From Pseudomonas chlororaphis (GTDB lineage: Bacteria > Pseudomonadota > Gammaproteobacteria > Pseudomonadales > Pseudomonadaceae), in assembly GCF_003731765.1 (NCBI RefSeq), contig NZ_MOAL01000002.1, forward strand, positions 62,001-126,000: a stretch of DNA of 64,000 bases, read 5' to 3'. Below, in pieces: positions 52,102 through 62,302 of this stretch. Below the pieces are notes generated by a model. That model saw only the letters and a program-made list of their open reading frames with translations, was not told where the DNA came from and did no database searches. Each line of letters begins with the position of its first letter. Within the stretch, counting starts at the first letter, position 1. The position numbers and the translations under genes are program-made.

Positions 52102-54438
52102 GTGACTCAGCACCCCATGGACATCAAATTCACCAACCGCCTGTCTTACAAACAAGCCAGGCTCACTGTGCTGGTCGGTTTCATTCTCGGAACGGCGCTC
52201 AGCCTGCTGCAAATCGGCATCGATTATGCCAGCGAAGACGCCTCCATCAATCGGGAAATCAACTCGCTGCTGGAAATCAGCCACAACCCGGCGTCACGCA
52301 TCGCCTACAACATCGATGCCGAACTGGCCCAGGAACTGACCCTTGGCCTGCTGAGCTCACCGGCGATCATCCGGGCCCAATTGATCGACAACAACGATAC
52401 CGTGCTGGCCAACGTCGAACGCCCGGCACAACGCAGCGGCTACCGAACCATCAGCGACTCTCTGTTCGGCGCCAGCCGCCAGTTCGAAGACCGCCTGTTT
52501 CTCAGCCATCTACCGGAAGAATCCCTGGGCATCTTGCGCCTGGACGTCGATACCTACGCCTTTGGCAGCCGCTTCCTGCGTCGGGCCGAGGTGACCTTGA
52601 TCAACGGCTTCGCCCGCAGCCTGATCCTCACCGGGATTCTCTTGGCGCTGTTCTACGTGATGCTGACCAAACCGCTGGTCGGGGTCATCCGCGAACTCAG
52701 CAGCCGCGACCCGCGCAGCGCAGAACAAGCTCGGCTGGACTGCCCGCCGGGGCATGAGAACGACGAAGTGGGGGTGCTGGTCAAGGTCGCCAACCAGCAG
52801 TTCGACACCATGTCCACCGAGATCCAGCAACGGCGCAACGCGGAAAACCGCCTGACCGACTACCTTGAGCAACTGGAAAATATCGTCTCGGCCCGTACCA
52901 CCGAACTCAAGGCCAGCAACATCCGCCTCAGCCAGTCCAACGAAGAACTGGACATCGCCCGGCGCACCGCCCTGGACATGGCCCAGGCCCGCGCAGCGTT
53001 CCTGGCCAACATGAGCCATGAGATCCGTACCCCGCTCAACGGCCTGCTGGGCATGATCGCCCTGTCACTGGACAGTTCGCTGAACCCCGAACAGCGCCAG
53101 CAGCTGTCCATCGCCCACGACTCGGGCAAGGTGCTGGTGGAGTTGCTCAACGATATTCTCGACATGTCCAAATTCGACGCCGGGCAACTGGAACTGGAGA
53201 GCATCCCGTTCGACCTCGCAGCCCTGGTCGAAGACACCGCCAACCTGCTGTCGCAGAACGCCGCCGCCAGCGTGGAGTTGGCCTGCCTGATCGCGCCAGA
53301 CTTTCCGGCACTGGTCCTGGGGGACCCTACGCGGGTTCGCCAAATCGTCAGCAACCTGCTGTCCAATGCCCTCAAGTTCACCCGTTTTGGCCGGGTGGAT
53401 GTGCGCCTGACCACCCAGGAACAGGGCGTGCGCATCGAGATCTGCGACACCGGCATCGGCATTGCCCTGGAAGCCCAGGTGAAAATTTTCCAGCCCTACA
53501 CCCAGGCAGGAACCGGGATCACCCGTCAGTACGGCGGCACGGGCCTGGGCCTGGCCCTCACCAACAACCTCTGCGAAGCCATGCACGGGCGCCTGAGCAT
53601 CAGCTCGGAAGTGGGCTTTGGCAGCCAGTTCTGCGCCGAACTGCCACTGCCCTGCCACACCCCGGCCCTCCCGGTACCGCCCCTGTCGGGCACCGTGATC
53701 GCCATCACCGAGTCCGGCAGCGGCCTGGCCGAACTGCTCGGCACCCTGCTGCCCGCCTGGGGCCTGGAGTATCGGCGGCGCGACATTCAGGACTCACGGA
53801 GTGGGTTGAGCGCCGACCTGCTGATCACCGACTGCCCGGAGTGCCTGTTCGGCCTGCGCCCGGGCCTGACCGCGCCGATTCTGCTGGTCACCGCCTATGG
53901 CAGCTTTCTGCCCAGCGAAGAAGCCAACGCCCTGGCGCCGCTGCAACAACAAGCCCGACCGCTGGCGCGCAACGCGCTGTACCAAACCCTGCGCCGCGCC
54001 CTGCGGGCAGAAACCATCACCCTCGACGAAACCTTGCTGGAACTGCGCACCAGCGTCAGCCGCGGGCGGATCCTGCTGGTGGAGGACAACCCGGTCAATC
54101 AACTGGTGGCCAAAGGCATGCTGAGCAAGCTCGGCTGCGAGGTCACGGTAGCCGTGCACGGCGCCGAAGCGCTGAACCAGCTTGAGCAGGCGCGCTTCGA
54201 CTTGGTGCTGATGGACTGCAACATGCCGGTCATGGACGGTTATGAGGCCAGCCGGCAGATCCGCCACAGCGGGCGCTGGCCGGATTTGCCGATCATCGCC
54301 CTGACCGCCAACGCCATGCCCGAAGAGCGCGAGCGCTGCCGGGCCGCCGGCATGAGCGACTACCTGGCCAAACCGTTCCGCCGTGAGGAGTTGATCGCCC
54401 TGTTGGACCTCTGGGTGCCTATGACGACAAAGCTTTGA
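52102..54438 (+). CDS. sagS: SagS-like hybrid sensor kinase
   Basis: Membrane hybrid histidine kinase. I start at the GTG at 52102, preceded by AAAGGAAAGG; an ATG nine codons upstream gives 787 residues, close to the 786 I recall for P. aeruginosa SagS, so the start is uncertain. Order: membrane helix, periplasmic HmsP-like sensor (about 40-170), membrane helix, HAMP-like region, HisKA with His306 (FLANMSHEIRTPL), ATPase domain (DTGIGI, GGTGLGLAL), a degenerate receiver-like stretch, and a receiver with Asp705 (VLMDCNMPVMDG). SagS steers attachment and biofilm development. The neighbours ospR-gpx-msrB support the name. Confidence 0.78.
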   Translation: MTQHPMDIKFTNRLSYKQARLTVLVGFILGTALSLLQIGIDYASEDASINREINSLLEISHNPASRIAYNIDAELAQELTLGLLSSPAIIRAQLIDNNDTVLANVERPAQRSGYRTISDSLFGASRQFEDRLFLSHLPEESLGILRLDVDTYAFGSRFLRRAEVTLINGFARSLILTGILLALFYVMLTKPLVGVIRELSSRDPRSAEQARLDCPPGHENDEVGVLVKVANQQFDTMSTEIQQRRNAENRLTDYLEQLENIVSARTTELKASNIRLSQSNEELDIARRTALDMAQARAAFLANMSHEIRTPLNGLLGMIALSLDSSLNPEQRQQLSIAHDSGKVLVELLNDILDMSKFDAGQLELESIPFDLAALVEDTANLLSQNAAASVELACLIAPDFPALVLGDPTRVRQIVSNLLSNALKFTRFGRVDVRLTTQEQGVRIEICDTGIGIALEAQVKIFQPYTQAGTGITRQYGGTGLGLALTNNLCEAMHGRLSISSEVGFGSQFCAELPLPCHTPALPVPPLSGTVIAITESGSGLAELLGTLLPAWGLEYRRRDIQDSRSGLSADLLITDCPECLFGLRPGLTAPILLVTAYGSFLPSEEANALAPLQQQARPLARNALYQTLRRALRAETITLDETLLELRTSVSRGRILLVEDNPVNQLVAKGMLSKLGCEVTVAVHGAEALNQLEQARFDLVLMDCNMPVMDGYEASRQIRHSGRWPDLPIIALTANAMPEERERCRAAGMSDYLAKPFRREELIALLDLWVPMTTKL

Positions 54439-54879
54439 CCTGGTCCAGCAACCGATCCAGGCCGTTGCGCAACTCGTCCAGGCTATTGAGATCGACTCCG
54501 CTGTCGCACAACAGCGCAGCCTTGAGTGCCGGCACCTTGTCGCGCAGGGCCAGGCCGGCCGGCGTCAGGCTCAGGTGCACCTCGCGCTCATCGTGCGCGG
54601 CCCGCTGGCGCTGCACCCACTGCAACTGTTGCAGGCGCTTGAGCAAGGGCGTAAGGGTGCCCGAGTCCAGGGACAAGCGCTCGCCCAGGGCCTTTACGGT
54701 CGGATAATCCGGCGGCGTCGCCTGCCACTCCCACAGCACCAACATGACCAGGTACTGGGGATAGGTCAGGCCCAACTGGTCGAGCATCGGCTTGTAACCG
54801 CGGACCACCGCACGCGAGGCCGCATAGAGTTTGAAGCACAGCTGGCGATCAAGCTTCAGCGAATCGTCGGACAGGTCAT

Positions 54880-54883
<4 letters not shown>
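54419..54883 (-). CDS. ospR: OspR, MarR-type oxidation-sensing regulator
   Basis: 154 residues; winged helix with [36 protein letters not shown]. Cys16 in [12 protein letters not shown] is the peroxide-sensing cysteine position of OhrR/OspR proteins. It overlaps the sagS 3' end by 20 bases on the opposite strand and follows gpx with an ATGA overlap. In P. aeruginosa OspR represses the glutathione peroxidase gene; a palindromic operator lies upstream of gpx here. Confidence 0.87.
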
Positions 54884-55365
<482 letters not shown>

Positions 55366-55409
55366 GTCGTGGACTCCGGGAGGGATTCAAGGCAAACAAA
55401 ATAGCGATC

Positions 55410-55433
55410 AATTAAATTGCGTGCAATTTAATT
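55410..55433. promoter_or_regulatory. Probable OspR operator
   Basis: Perfect 10-base arms, AATTAAATTG and CAATTTAATT, around CGTG, in an AT-rich island 45 bases upstream of the gpx ATG. Size and symmetry are those of MarR/OhrR operators. It also lies 36 bases past the msrB stop. Confidence 0.75.
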
Positions 55434-55469
55434 ATCGGAAAAGCGATTTCGAAAAATCGCTTGCCTCGG

Positions 55470-55862
55470 CTAACGCGGCACCAGGTCCAGGCACACCGAA
55501 TTGATGCAATACCGCAGGCCGGTCGGCGGTGGGCCATCCGGGAACACATGCCCCAGGTGCGCATCGCACTTGGCGCAAACCACTTCGGTACGGATCATGC
55601 CGTGGCTGATGTCACGGATCTCGACCATGGCGCTGGCGCCGATCGGCTCGTAAAAGCTCGGCCAGCCGCAACCGGAATCGAACTTGGCGCGGGAATCGAA
55701 CAGGGGTTCATTGCAGCAGATGCAATGATAGACACCGTCGGTCTTGGTGCCGTTGTACTTGCCCGAAAAAGGCCGCTCGGTGCCTTTCAACCGGCAGACG
55801 TTGTACTGCTCTGGATCGAGCATGGCCCGCCATTCTTCCAGGGTTTTTTCCAGCTTTTCCAT
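55470..55862 (-). CDS. msrB: MsrB, peptide methionine-(R)-sulfoxide reductase
   Basis: 130 residues from the ATG at 55862, seven bases after AGAGGA; the longer open frame upstream is not coding. The zinc site is complete (Cys47, Cys50, Cys96, Cys99) and the catalytic Cys119 is in [17 protein letters not shown] is the family signature. It lies just upstream of gpx in the same direction. Confidence 0.93.
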   Translation of the reverse strand: MEKLEKTLEEWRAMLDPEQYNVCRLKGTERPFSGKYNGTKTDGVYHCICCNEPLFDSRAKFDSGCGWPSFYEPIGASAMVEIRDISHGMIRTEVVCAKCDAHLGHVFPDGPPPTGLRYCINSVCLDLVPR

Positions 55863-56086
55863 GGTCCGTCCTCTGCAACTGAAAAAGCCCGATCTGTATC
55901 TTTTCCACGGATCAGGCGGCACGTATGATTGCGCCTCGTTAGACGCCAGTCTGGCAGTCACGTTACGTGCATTCAAACGGATTTTGCCGCAGCCAACGTC
56001 GGCTACAGGCCTGTGTGAAAACGCAGGATTCCCAGTGCGGTCATTCATCCACCGCCTGGATCGTTCATTTTCGGGATCACATCGCC

Positions 56087-57298
56087 ATGCAGTTCAGCAA
56101 ATCGAACAAGCTCGCCAACGTCTGCTACGACATTCGCGGCCCAGTGCTCAAGCACGCCAAACGCCTGGAAGAGGAAGGCCAACGCATCCTCAAGCTGAAC
56201 ATCGGCAACCCGGCGCCTTTTGGTTTCGAAGCGCCGGACGAAATCCTTCAGGATGTGATCCGCAACCTGCCGACTGCCCAGGGCTACAGCGACTCCAAAG
56301 GCCTGTTCAGCGCGCGCAAGGCGGTCATGCAGTACTACCAGCAGAAGCAGGTTGAAGGTGTCGGCATCGAAGACATCTACCTGGGTAACGGCGTGTCCGA
56401 GCTGATCGTGATGTCGTTGCAGGCGCTGCTCAACAACGGTGATGAAGTGCTGGTGCCGGCGCCAGACTATCCGCTGTGGACCGCTGCCGTCAGCCTGGCC
56501 GGCGGTAACGCAGTGCATTACCTGTGCGACGAAGGCGCCGACTGGTTCCCGGACCTGGCCGACATCAAGGCCAAGATCACCCCGAACACCAAGGCCATGG
56601 TGATCATCAACCCGAACAACCCGACCGGCGCGGTGTACTCGAAGGAAGTGTTGCTGGGCATGCTCGAACTGGCTCGCCAGCACAATCTGGTGGTGTTCTC
56701 CGACGAGATCTACGACAAGATCCTCTACGACGATGCCGTGCACATCTGCACCGCTTCGCTGGCCCCCGACCTGCTCTGCCTGACCTTCAACGGTCTGTCG
56801 AAGTCATACCGCGTGGCGGGTTTCCGCTCGGGCTGGATCGCGATTTCCGGGCCAAAGCACAATGCCCAGAGCTACATCGAAGGCATCGACATGCTCGCCA
56901 ACATGCGTCTGTGCGCCAACGTACCAAGCCAGCATGCGATCCAGACCGCCCTCGGCGGCTACCAGAGCATCAACGATCTGGTGCTGCCGCAGGGCCGTTT
57001 GCTGGAACAGCGCAACCGCACCTGGGAACTGCTCAACGACATTCCTGGGGTCAGCTGCGTCAAGCCGATGGGTGCGCTGTATGCCTTCCCGCGGATCGAC
57101 CCGAAGGTATGCCCGATCCACAACGACGAGAAGTTCGTGCTCGACCTGTTGCTCTCGGAAAAACTCTTGGTGGTTCAGGGCACCGCCTTCAACTGGCCAT
57201 GGCCGGACCACTTCCGCGTGGTGACCTTGCCGCGGGTTGACGACCTGGAACAAGCCATCGGCCGCATCGGAAGTTTCCTCAAGACCTACCGCCAATAG
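56087..57298 (+). CDS. alaA: AlaA-like alanine/pyruvate aminotransferase
   Basis: 403 residues, PLP-dependent class I aminotransferase. Starts [20 protein letters not shown] as AlaA does. The PLP lysine is Lys239 in [28 protein letters not shown] and [11 protein letters not shown] supply the other cofactor contacts. It makes alanine from pyruvate and glutamate. Divergent from msrB; a hairpin follows the stop. Confidence 0.9.
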   Translation: MQFSKSNKLANVCYDIRGPVLKHAKRLEEEGQRILKLNIGNPAPFGFEAPDEILQDVIRNLPTAQGYSDSKGLFSARKAVMQYYQQKQVEGVGIEDIYLGNGVSELIVMSLQALLNNGDEVLVPAPDYPLWTAAVSLAGGNAVHYLCDEGADWFPDLADIKAKITPNTKAMVIINPNNPTGAVYSKEVLLGMLELARQHNLVVFSDEIYDKILYDDAVHICTASLAPDLLCLTFNGLSKSYRVAGFRSGWIAISGPKHNAQSYIEGIDMLANMRLCANVPSQHAIQTALGGYQSINDLVLPQGRLLEQRNRTWELLNDIPGVSCVKPMGALYAFPRIDPKVCPIHNDEKFVLDLLLSEKLLVVQGTAFNWPWPDHFRVVTLPRVDDLEQAIGRIGSFLKTYRQ

Positions 57299-57308
57299 GC
57301 TTGCTAAC

Positions 57309-57335
57309 CAGTGCGACTGTTCCGCAGTCGCACTG
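57309..57335 (+). terminator. Hairpin after alaA
   Basis: Perfect 11-bp stem CAGTGCGACTG/CAGTCGCACTG with a TTCCG loop, ten bases after the alaA stop. It is followed by GATTAATTC, a poor T-tract. Confidence 0.7.
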
Positions 57336-57524
57336 CGATTAATTCAGCAACACATCTTCACTCCCCTGCACCACCTCCCTTCTATAAGCTTGCACTTTCC
57401 GCCAAACCGACGGTCACAAGGGCTGGCAGAAACAACCACCTTCCCGACGTTCCCGGCCACCGTGGAAATGTCATGCAAGCGTCTAAACTCGGCCTATACG
57501 ACACAGTTTGAAATAGTCACTCTG

Positions 57525-57553
57525 TTGAATAGCCCGGTGCCGCACCTTATATA
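57525..57553 (+). promoter_or_regulatory. Sigma-70 promoter of htpX
   Basis: TTGAAT, a 17-base spacer and TATATA: each hexamer is one or two bases off consensus, with ideal spacing. The start would be near 57560, about 40 bases before the ATG. No convincing heat-shock (sigma-32) element was found. Confidence 0.7.
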
Positions 57554-57598
57554 CCCCGCAGTACGCTACATCTTTAGCATGAGGAGATTTCTACAACC

Positions 57599-58486
57599 AT
57601 GATGCGAATCCTGCTGTTTTTGGCCACTAACCTGGCGGTCGTGCTGATTGCCAGCATCACCCTGAGCCTTTTCGGCTTCAACGGGTTCATGGCGGCCAAT
57701 GGGGTTGATCTCAACCTCAATCAGCTGCTGATTTTCTGTGCGGTCTTTGGTTTTGCCGGTTCCCTGTTCTCGCTGTTCATCTCCAAGTGGATGGCGAAAA
57801 TGAGCACCAGCACTCAGATCATCACCCAACCGCGCACTCGCCATGAACAATGGCTGCTGCAGACCGTGGAGCAACTGTCCCGGGAAGCGGGTATCAAGAT
57901 GCCGGAAGTGGGTATTTTCCCGGCGTACGAAGCCAATGCCTTCGCCACGGGCTGGAACAAGAACGACGCACTGGTCGCCGTCAGCCAAGGCTTGCTGGAG
58001 CGTTTCTCTCCGGATGAAGTGAAAGCCGTACTGGCCCACGAGATCGGTCACGTTGCCAACGGCGACATGGTGACCCTGGCCCTGGTTCAGGGCGTGGTGA
58101 ACACCTTCGTGATGTTCTTCGCGCGCATCATCGGCAACTTCGTCGACAAGGTGATCTTCAAGAATGAAGAGGGCCAGGGTATCGCCTACTACGTGGCGAC
58201 CATCTTCGCCGAACTGGTACTGGGTTTCCTCGCCAGCGCCATCGTCATGTGGTTCTCGCGCAAGCGTGAATACCGCGCGGACGAAGCCGGTGCCCGCCTG
58301 GCCGGTACCAGCGCCATGATCGGCGCCCTGCAGCGCCTGCGTTCGGAACAAGGCCTGCCGGTGCATATGCCCGACACCCTGAATGCCTTCGGCATCAACG
58401 GTGGCCTGAAACAAGGCCTGGCTCGCATGTTCATGAGCCACCCGCCGCTTGAAGAGCGTATCGAGGCCCTGCGCCGCCGCGGCTGA
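57599..58486 (+). CDS. htpX: HtpX, membrane zinc metalloprotease
   Basis: Degrades damaged inner-membrane proteins together with FtsH. 295 residues with four hydrophobic segments (two at the N-terminus, two after the active site). The HExxH site is at His147-Glu148-His151 ([13 protein letters not shown]) and the third ligand Glu lies in [18 protein letters not shown] precedes the first of two adjacent ATGs. Confidence 0.93.
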   Translation: MMRILLFLATNLAVVLIASITLSLFGFNGFMAANGVDLNLNQLLIFCAVFGFAGSLFSLFISKWMAKMSTSTQIITQPRTRHEQWLLQTVEQLSREAGIKMPEVGIFPAYEANAFATGWNKNDALVAVSQGLLERFSPDEVKAVLAHEIGHVANGDMVTLALVQGVVNTFVMFFARIIGNFVDKVIFKNEEGQGIAYYVATIFAELVLGFLASAIVMWFSRKREYRADEAGARLAGTSAMIGALQRLRSEQGLPVHMPDTLNAFGINGGLKQGLARMFMSHPPLEERIEALRRRG

Positions 58487-58506
58487 TAGCCACTGGCGCA
58501 ACACCC

Positions 58507-58532
58507 AAAAGGGCGACAAAAGTCGCCCTTTT
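58507..58532. terminator. Terminator between htpX and tpm
   Basis: AAAAGGGCGAC and GTCGCCCTTTT form a perfect 11-bp stem with an AAAA loop. The A- and T-rich ends make it bidirectional between the converging genes. Confidence 0.88.
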
Positions 58533-58560
58533 GCATGGCCACCCAAAAACCACGCGCTGG

Positions 58561-59229
58561 TTACCCTGCGGTGTGAAAGTCCCCCAGGCGATAGGCCCGC
58601 TCTTCCAGACGCGGTACGCCGGCTTGCAGAAACTTCCCACTCTCGCCCAGGATGTCGCGCTGCCCCTGGACCGCCACCTGCCAGCGCGCAGCCAATAGAC
58701 GCTCGACTTCCTCATCGAGCACGGCAAAGGGTGGTCCCTCGATCAGCGCCTGGTCGTAGTCCATGGTAATCAGCAGGCCATCACAGCCCTGGGGAAGAAT
58801 GGTGCGCAGGTGCACGGCATAGCGCTCACGCATCTCAAGGGGCAAGGCAATCAGCGCCGCGCGGTCATAGAAGCCGGCAACGCCCGCAACATCCTCTGCG
58901 CGCAAGGCAAAGACGTCACCGCACCACAACTGGATCGAACCGTCCTGGTAGACCTTGAACGCCCCCTGTTGAGTGACCGTTGGCGCCAACCCTTGTTCGT
59001 GGAAGAAGCCTTCCACCGCTTTCTCCGAGAGCTCTACGCCCAGTACGCGATGCCCGCGATTGGCCAGCCACATCAGGTCCAGGCTTTTGCCGCACAGTGG
59101 CACCAACACCTGCGCCCCTTGGGCCACGGCCAACGACGGCCATAACGACTGCAGATAAGGGTTCACCTGCGCCAAGTGGAAGCCGATCTGGTCGCTCGCC
59201 CAACGCTTATGCCAAAACTCCGGCTGCAT
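58561..59229 (-). CDS. tpm: Tpm, thiopurine/selenite/tellurite S-methyltransferase
   Basis: 222 residues. The opening [17 protein letters not shown] and the SAM motif [16 protein letters not shown] are diagnostic of the family; [13 protein letters not shown] follows as motif II. It methylates sulfur, selenium or tellurium compounds and is best known from Pseudomonas for metalloid detoxification. Divergent from the 59332 gene across an AT-rich gap. Confidence 0.92.
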   Translation of the reverse strand: MQPEFWHKRWASDQIGFHLAQVNPYLQSLWPSLAVAQGAQVLVPLCGKSLDLMWLANRGHRVLGVELSEKAVEGFFHEQGLAPTVTQQGAFKVYQDGSIQLWCGDVFALRAEDVAGVAGFYDRAALIALPLEMRERYAVHLRTILPQGCDGLLITMDYDQALIEGPPFAVLDEEVERLLAARWQVAVQGQRDILGESGKFLQAGVPRLEERAYRLGDFHTAG

Positions 59230-59331
59230 AAATCCTCCCGTAAATTCGATTAAAAAGCTCTAAAACTTATATTAGATTTAGATCAATGATCTGATTGAAG
59301 ATGGCGCATCTTAACGCTCAGGACCTTATTC

Positions 59332-60099
59332 ATGCTGCCCAGCCTGTTTATCTCTCACGGTTCACCGATGCTGGCCCTGGAGCCCGGCGCCAGCGGCCCT
59401 GCGCTGGCCAACCTGGCAGCACAGTTGCCACGACCCAAGGCGATCCTGGTGGTTTCAGCCCACTGGGAAAGCCAGGACCTGCGGGTCAGCGCCCACCCTC
59501 ACCCGGAAACCTGGCACGACTTCGGCGGTTTCCCCCCCGCCCTGTTCGCCGTGCAGTACCCGGCCCCGGGAAACCCCGAGCTGGCGGCACTGGTGGTGGA
59601 GTTGCTCCAGGCGGATGGCCTACCCGCACAGCTTGATCACAAGCGCCCCTTCGACCACGGCGCCTGGGTGCCGCTGTCGCTGATGTACCCGCAGGCGGAT
59701 ATCCCGGTGATTCAGCTGTCGCTGCCCAGCCACCTGGGTCCTGCCCTGCAGACTCGCGTCGGTCACGCCCTGACCAGCCTGAGGGAACAAGGCGTACTGC
59801 TGATCGGTTCCGGCAGCATCACCCACAACTTGCGGGAGCTGGATTGGCACGCTGGCCCGGAAAGCATCGAACCCTGGGCCAAGGCCTTTCGCGACTGGAT
59901 GATCGAGCATCTGGCGGCCAACGATGAGCCAGCCCTGCACGACTACCGGAAACGGGCGCCCCATGCCGTGCGCAGTCACCCCAGCGATGAACACCTGCTG
60001 CCGCTGTATTTCGCCCGGGGTGCCGGGGGTGACTTCAGTGTTGCCCACCAAGGTTTCACCCTGGGTGCGTTGGGGATGGACATCTACCGCTTTGGCTGA
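59332..60099 (+). CDS. Class III extradiol dioxygenase family protein (YgiD/DODA-like)
   Basis: 255 residues. Metal-binding histidines are expected in LFISHGSPMLAL, SAHWES and the HGAWVPL segment, as in 4,5-DOPA dioxygenases; SGSITHNLRELDWH carries another conserved His. Substrate unknown; the bacterial group acts on catechol-like compounds. AGGA precedes the ATG. Monocistronic, ending at a strong terminator. Confidence 0.87.
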   Translation: MLPSLFISHGSPMLALEPGASGPALANLAAQLPRPKAILVVSAHWESQDLRVSAHPHPETWHDFGGFPPALFAVQYPAPGNPELAALVVELLQADGLPAQLDHKRPFDHGAWVPLSLMYPQADIPVIQLSLPSHLGPALQTRVGHALTSLREQGVLLIGSGSITHNLRELDWHAGPESIEPWAKAFRDWMIEHLAANDEPALHDYRKRAPHAVRSHPSDEHLLPLYFARGAGGDFSVAHQGFTLGALGMDIYRFG

Positions 60100-60151
60100 C
60101 GATTCACCTGTACAAGCCCACTTACTGCCTGGCTGGGCAAACCCCAGGCAA

Positions 60152-60182
60152 AAAAAATCCCCGAACCAGTCGGGGATTTTTT
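60152..60182. terminator. Bidirectional terminator between the dioxygenase gene and deaD
   Basis: Core arms ATCCCCGA and TCGGGGAT with an ACCAG loop, extended by five A-T pairs to a 13-bp stem with A-runs and T-runs at the ends. Confidence 0.92.
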
Positions 60183-60210
60183 ATGTTCGATCAATCAGCC
60201 CGTGGGCGGA

Positions 60211-61884
60211 TCAATCTTCGCGGTAGCGACGCAGCTTCAACTGCTTACCGGCAACGCGAGTGTCCTTCAGCTTGGTCAGCAGTTTCTCCAGACCATCTTC
60301 CGGCAGCTCCACCAGGGAGAAGCTGTCACGCACCTGGATGCGACCGATCGCTTCACGTGCCAGGCCACCTTCGTTGAGGATGGCGCCCAGCAGGTTCTTG
60401 GCAGCGATACCGTCACGCGCGCCCAGCGCGGTACGGCAGCGAGCACGGCCTTCAGCCAGCGGGATCGGCGCACGACGCTCACGATCACCACGGTCCGGAC
60501 GATCACCGGTACGCTCAGGACGGTCACCACGTGGTGCGTTGTTCGGCACCAGTGGGCGTTCCTTCTCGATGGCTGCCAGGTTCAGCGCTTGGCCATTGGT
60601 GGCCTTGCGCAGCAGCGCAGCGGCCAGGGCACGCGGGCTGCAACCGATGTCGGCGGTCAAGCGATCCAGCAGTTCACCGTGGGTCGATTCAGCATCAGCG
60701 ACCAGCGGCGACAGGCTGTTGGTCAGCTTCTTGATGCGAGCATCAAGAACGGCTTGGGCGTCCGGCAGGCGAACTTCAGCAACCTTCTGACCGGTTACAC
60801 GCTCGATCACTTGCAGCATGCGGCGCTCACGTGGAGTCACCAGCAGCAGCGCACGACCTTCGCGACCGGCACGGCCGGTACGGCCGATACGGTGAACGTA
60901 GGATTCCGGGTCGTACGGCATGTCCACGTTGAATACGTGGGTGATGCGCGGTACGTCCAGGCCACGAGCAGCAACGTCGGTCGCCACAACGATGTCCAGA
61001 CGGCCATCCTTGAGGGAGTCGATCACACGCTCACGCTGGTTCTGGGCAATGTCACCGTTCAGCGCAGCGGCTTTGTAGCCTTTGGCTTCCAGGGCGCTGG
61101 CCAGGTCCAGGGTCGCTTGCTTGGTGCGCACGAACATGATCAGGGCGTCGAAATCTTCCACTTCCAGCAAGCTGAGAACGGCAGAAGTCTTCTGATCAGC
61201 GTGAACCAGCAAGTGAGCCTGTTCGATCGCGGTCACGGTCTGGGTCTTGCTCTGGATCTTCACGTGCTTCGGATCGCGCAGGTGGCGCTCAGCGATGGCA
61301 CGAATCGATTGCGGCAGAGTGGCCGAGAACAATACAGTCTGGCGGGACTCAGGCATGGCCTTGAAGATGACTTCCAGGTCATCCATGAAGCCCAGCTTGA
61401 GCATTTCGTCCGCTTCGTCGAGAACCAGGTGGTTCACGGTAGCGAGGACTTTTTCGTCGCGACGCAGGTGGTCGCACAGACGGCCCGGAGTGGCGACAAC
61501 AATCTGTGCGCCATTACGGATTGCTTTCAATTGTGGGCCCATCGGCGCGCCGCCGTAGACAGCCACAACAGTTACGCCCGGCATTTGCTTGGCGTAGGTT
61601 TCGAAAGCGGTTGCAACTTGCAGCGCCAACTCACGGGTTGGGGCCAGGATCAGAGCTTGCGGCTCGCGCTTGGACGGATCGATGCGGTGCAGGATAGGCA
61701 GGGCGAACGCGGCGGTTTTACCGGTACCGGTTTGCGCCTGGCCAATCATATCGTGACCGGCAAGGATGATCGGGATCGACTGCTGCTGAATGGCCGAAGG
61801 CTCTTCATAGCCGGTAGCGACTACTGCAGCGACAATATTGGGATGAAGTTCAAGAGCGGCGAAGCCGCCGATTTCCTGGGTCAT
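60211..61884 (-). CDS. deaD: DeaD/CsdA cold-shock DEAD-box RNA helicase
   Basis: 557 residues from the ATG at 61884 (MTQEIGGFAAL); an upstream in-frame extension is not used. Helicase motifs are complete: Q-motif GYEEPSAIQQQSI, AQTGTGKT, PTRELA, DEAD, SAT, and HRIGRTGRAGR. An Arg/Asp/Pro-rich linker (about 440-475) leads to a C-terminal DbpA-like RNA-binding domain. It assists ribosome assembly and mRNA decay in the cold. Confidence 0.94.
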   Translation of the reverse strand: MTQEIGGFAALELHPNIVAAVVATGYEEPSAIQQQSIPIILAGHDMIGQAQTGTGKTAAFALPILHRIDPSKREPQALILAPTRELALQVATAFETYAKQMPGVTVVAVYGGAPMGPQLKAIRNGAQIVVATPGRLCDHLRRDEKVLATVNHLVLDEADEMLKLGFMDDLEVIFKAMPESRQTVLFSATLPQSIRAIAERHLRDPKHVKIQSKTQTVTAIEQAHLLVHADQKTSAVLSLLEVEDFDALIMFVRTKQATLDLASALEAKGYKAAALNGDIAQNQRERVIDSLKDGRLDIVVATDVAARGLDVPRITHVFNVDMPYDPESYVHRIGRTGRAGREGRALLLVTPRERRMLQVIERVTGQKVAEVRLPDAQAVLDARIKKLTNSLSPLVADAESTHGELLDRLTADIGCSPRALAAALLRKATNGQALNLAAIEKERPLVPNNAPRGDRPERTGDRPDRGDRERRAPIPLAEGRARCRTALGARDGIAAKNLLGAILNEGGLAREAIGRIQVRDSFSLVELPEDGLEKLLTKLKDTRVAGKQLKLRRYRED

Positions 61885-62302
61885 GGGTCTGCCTCTAAGT
61901 GCATCCGCAAAGACCCATGCTCCAAAGCTGCGCATGCCGTGTAAGACTCAAGAGTCGCCCTGGCAGCTTTGTCGGCGGGGATTTGCGAAAACGATTGAAT
62001 GAATGGATCGTCAAGGATAGCCCGCGCAGCGGACAAGCAGCCGAAGCTGACTTCGGGGAATTGCAATACCTAAACGTGGCCCGTCTAAAGGCCGGCGCGC
62101 ACTATACCGGAATTACTCAAAAAAGGGAGTTTTTTTTATCGGAAAAATCCGCTGAACGCCTCTGTGGAACGGGCTTTGCGCAGCGTCCGGCAAAGGTCTA
62201 TTTTGCAAAGGCCCGCCCCTGTTGGTCATCAAGCTTAAACGGTTCACCCAGTAGCCTGGAACCGTCGGTCCGAACCCTCTCCGCCACCCGAGGAAATGCG
62301 CC
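61885..62302. other. deaD leader and divergent intergenic region
   Basis: 418 bases with no gene, between divergent deaD and the crotonase gene. A good -10 box TATAGT lies on the minus strand at 62101-62106. If used, it gives deaD an untranslated leader of about 210 bases, the kind seen on cold-shock helicase messages. No good -35 hexamer accompanies it. GGCGCGCA and T-rich stretches flank it. Confidence 0.5.

Larger units (their letters stand above)
57299..57598. other. Intergenic region between alaA and htpX
   Basis: 300 bases without a gene. It begins with a terminator-like hairpin (57309-57335) and ends with the htpX promoter (57525-57553) and ribosome site. Nothing else was recognised between them. 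Confidence 0.6.

Noticed and set aside
59280..59292. Palindrome AGATCA-A-TGATCT between tpm and the dioxygenase gene
   Set aside because: Short, AT-rich and without a known consensus; could be chance, so not listed as an operator.
60202..61944. 580-codon plus-strand open frame opposite deaD
   Set aside because: It mirrors the DeaD helicase on the other strand and its translation matches no family; such antisense frames are expected at this GC content.
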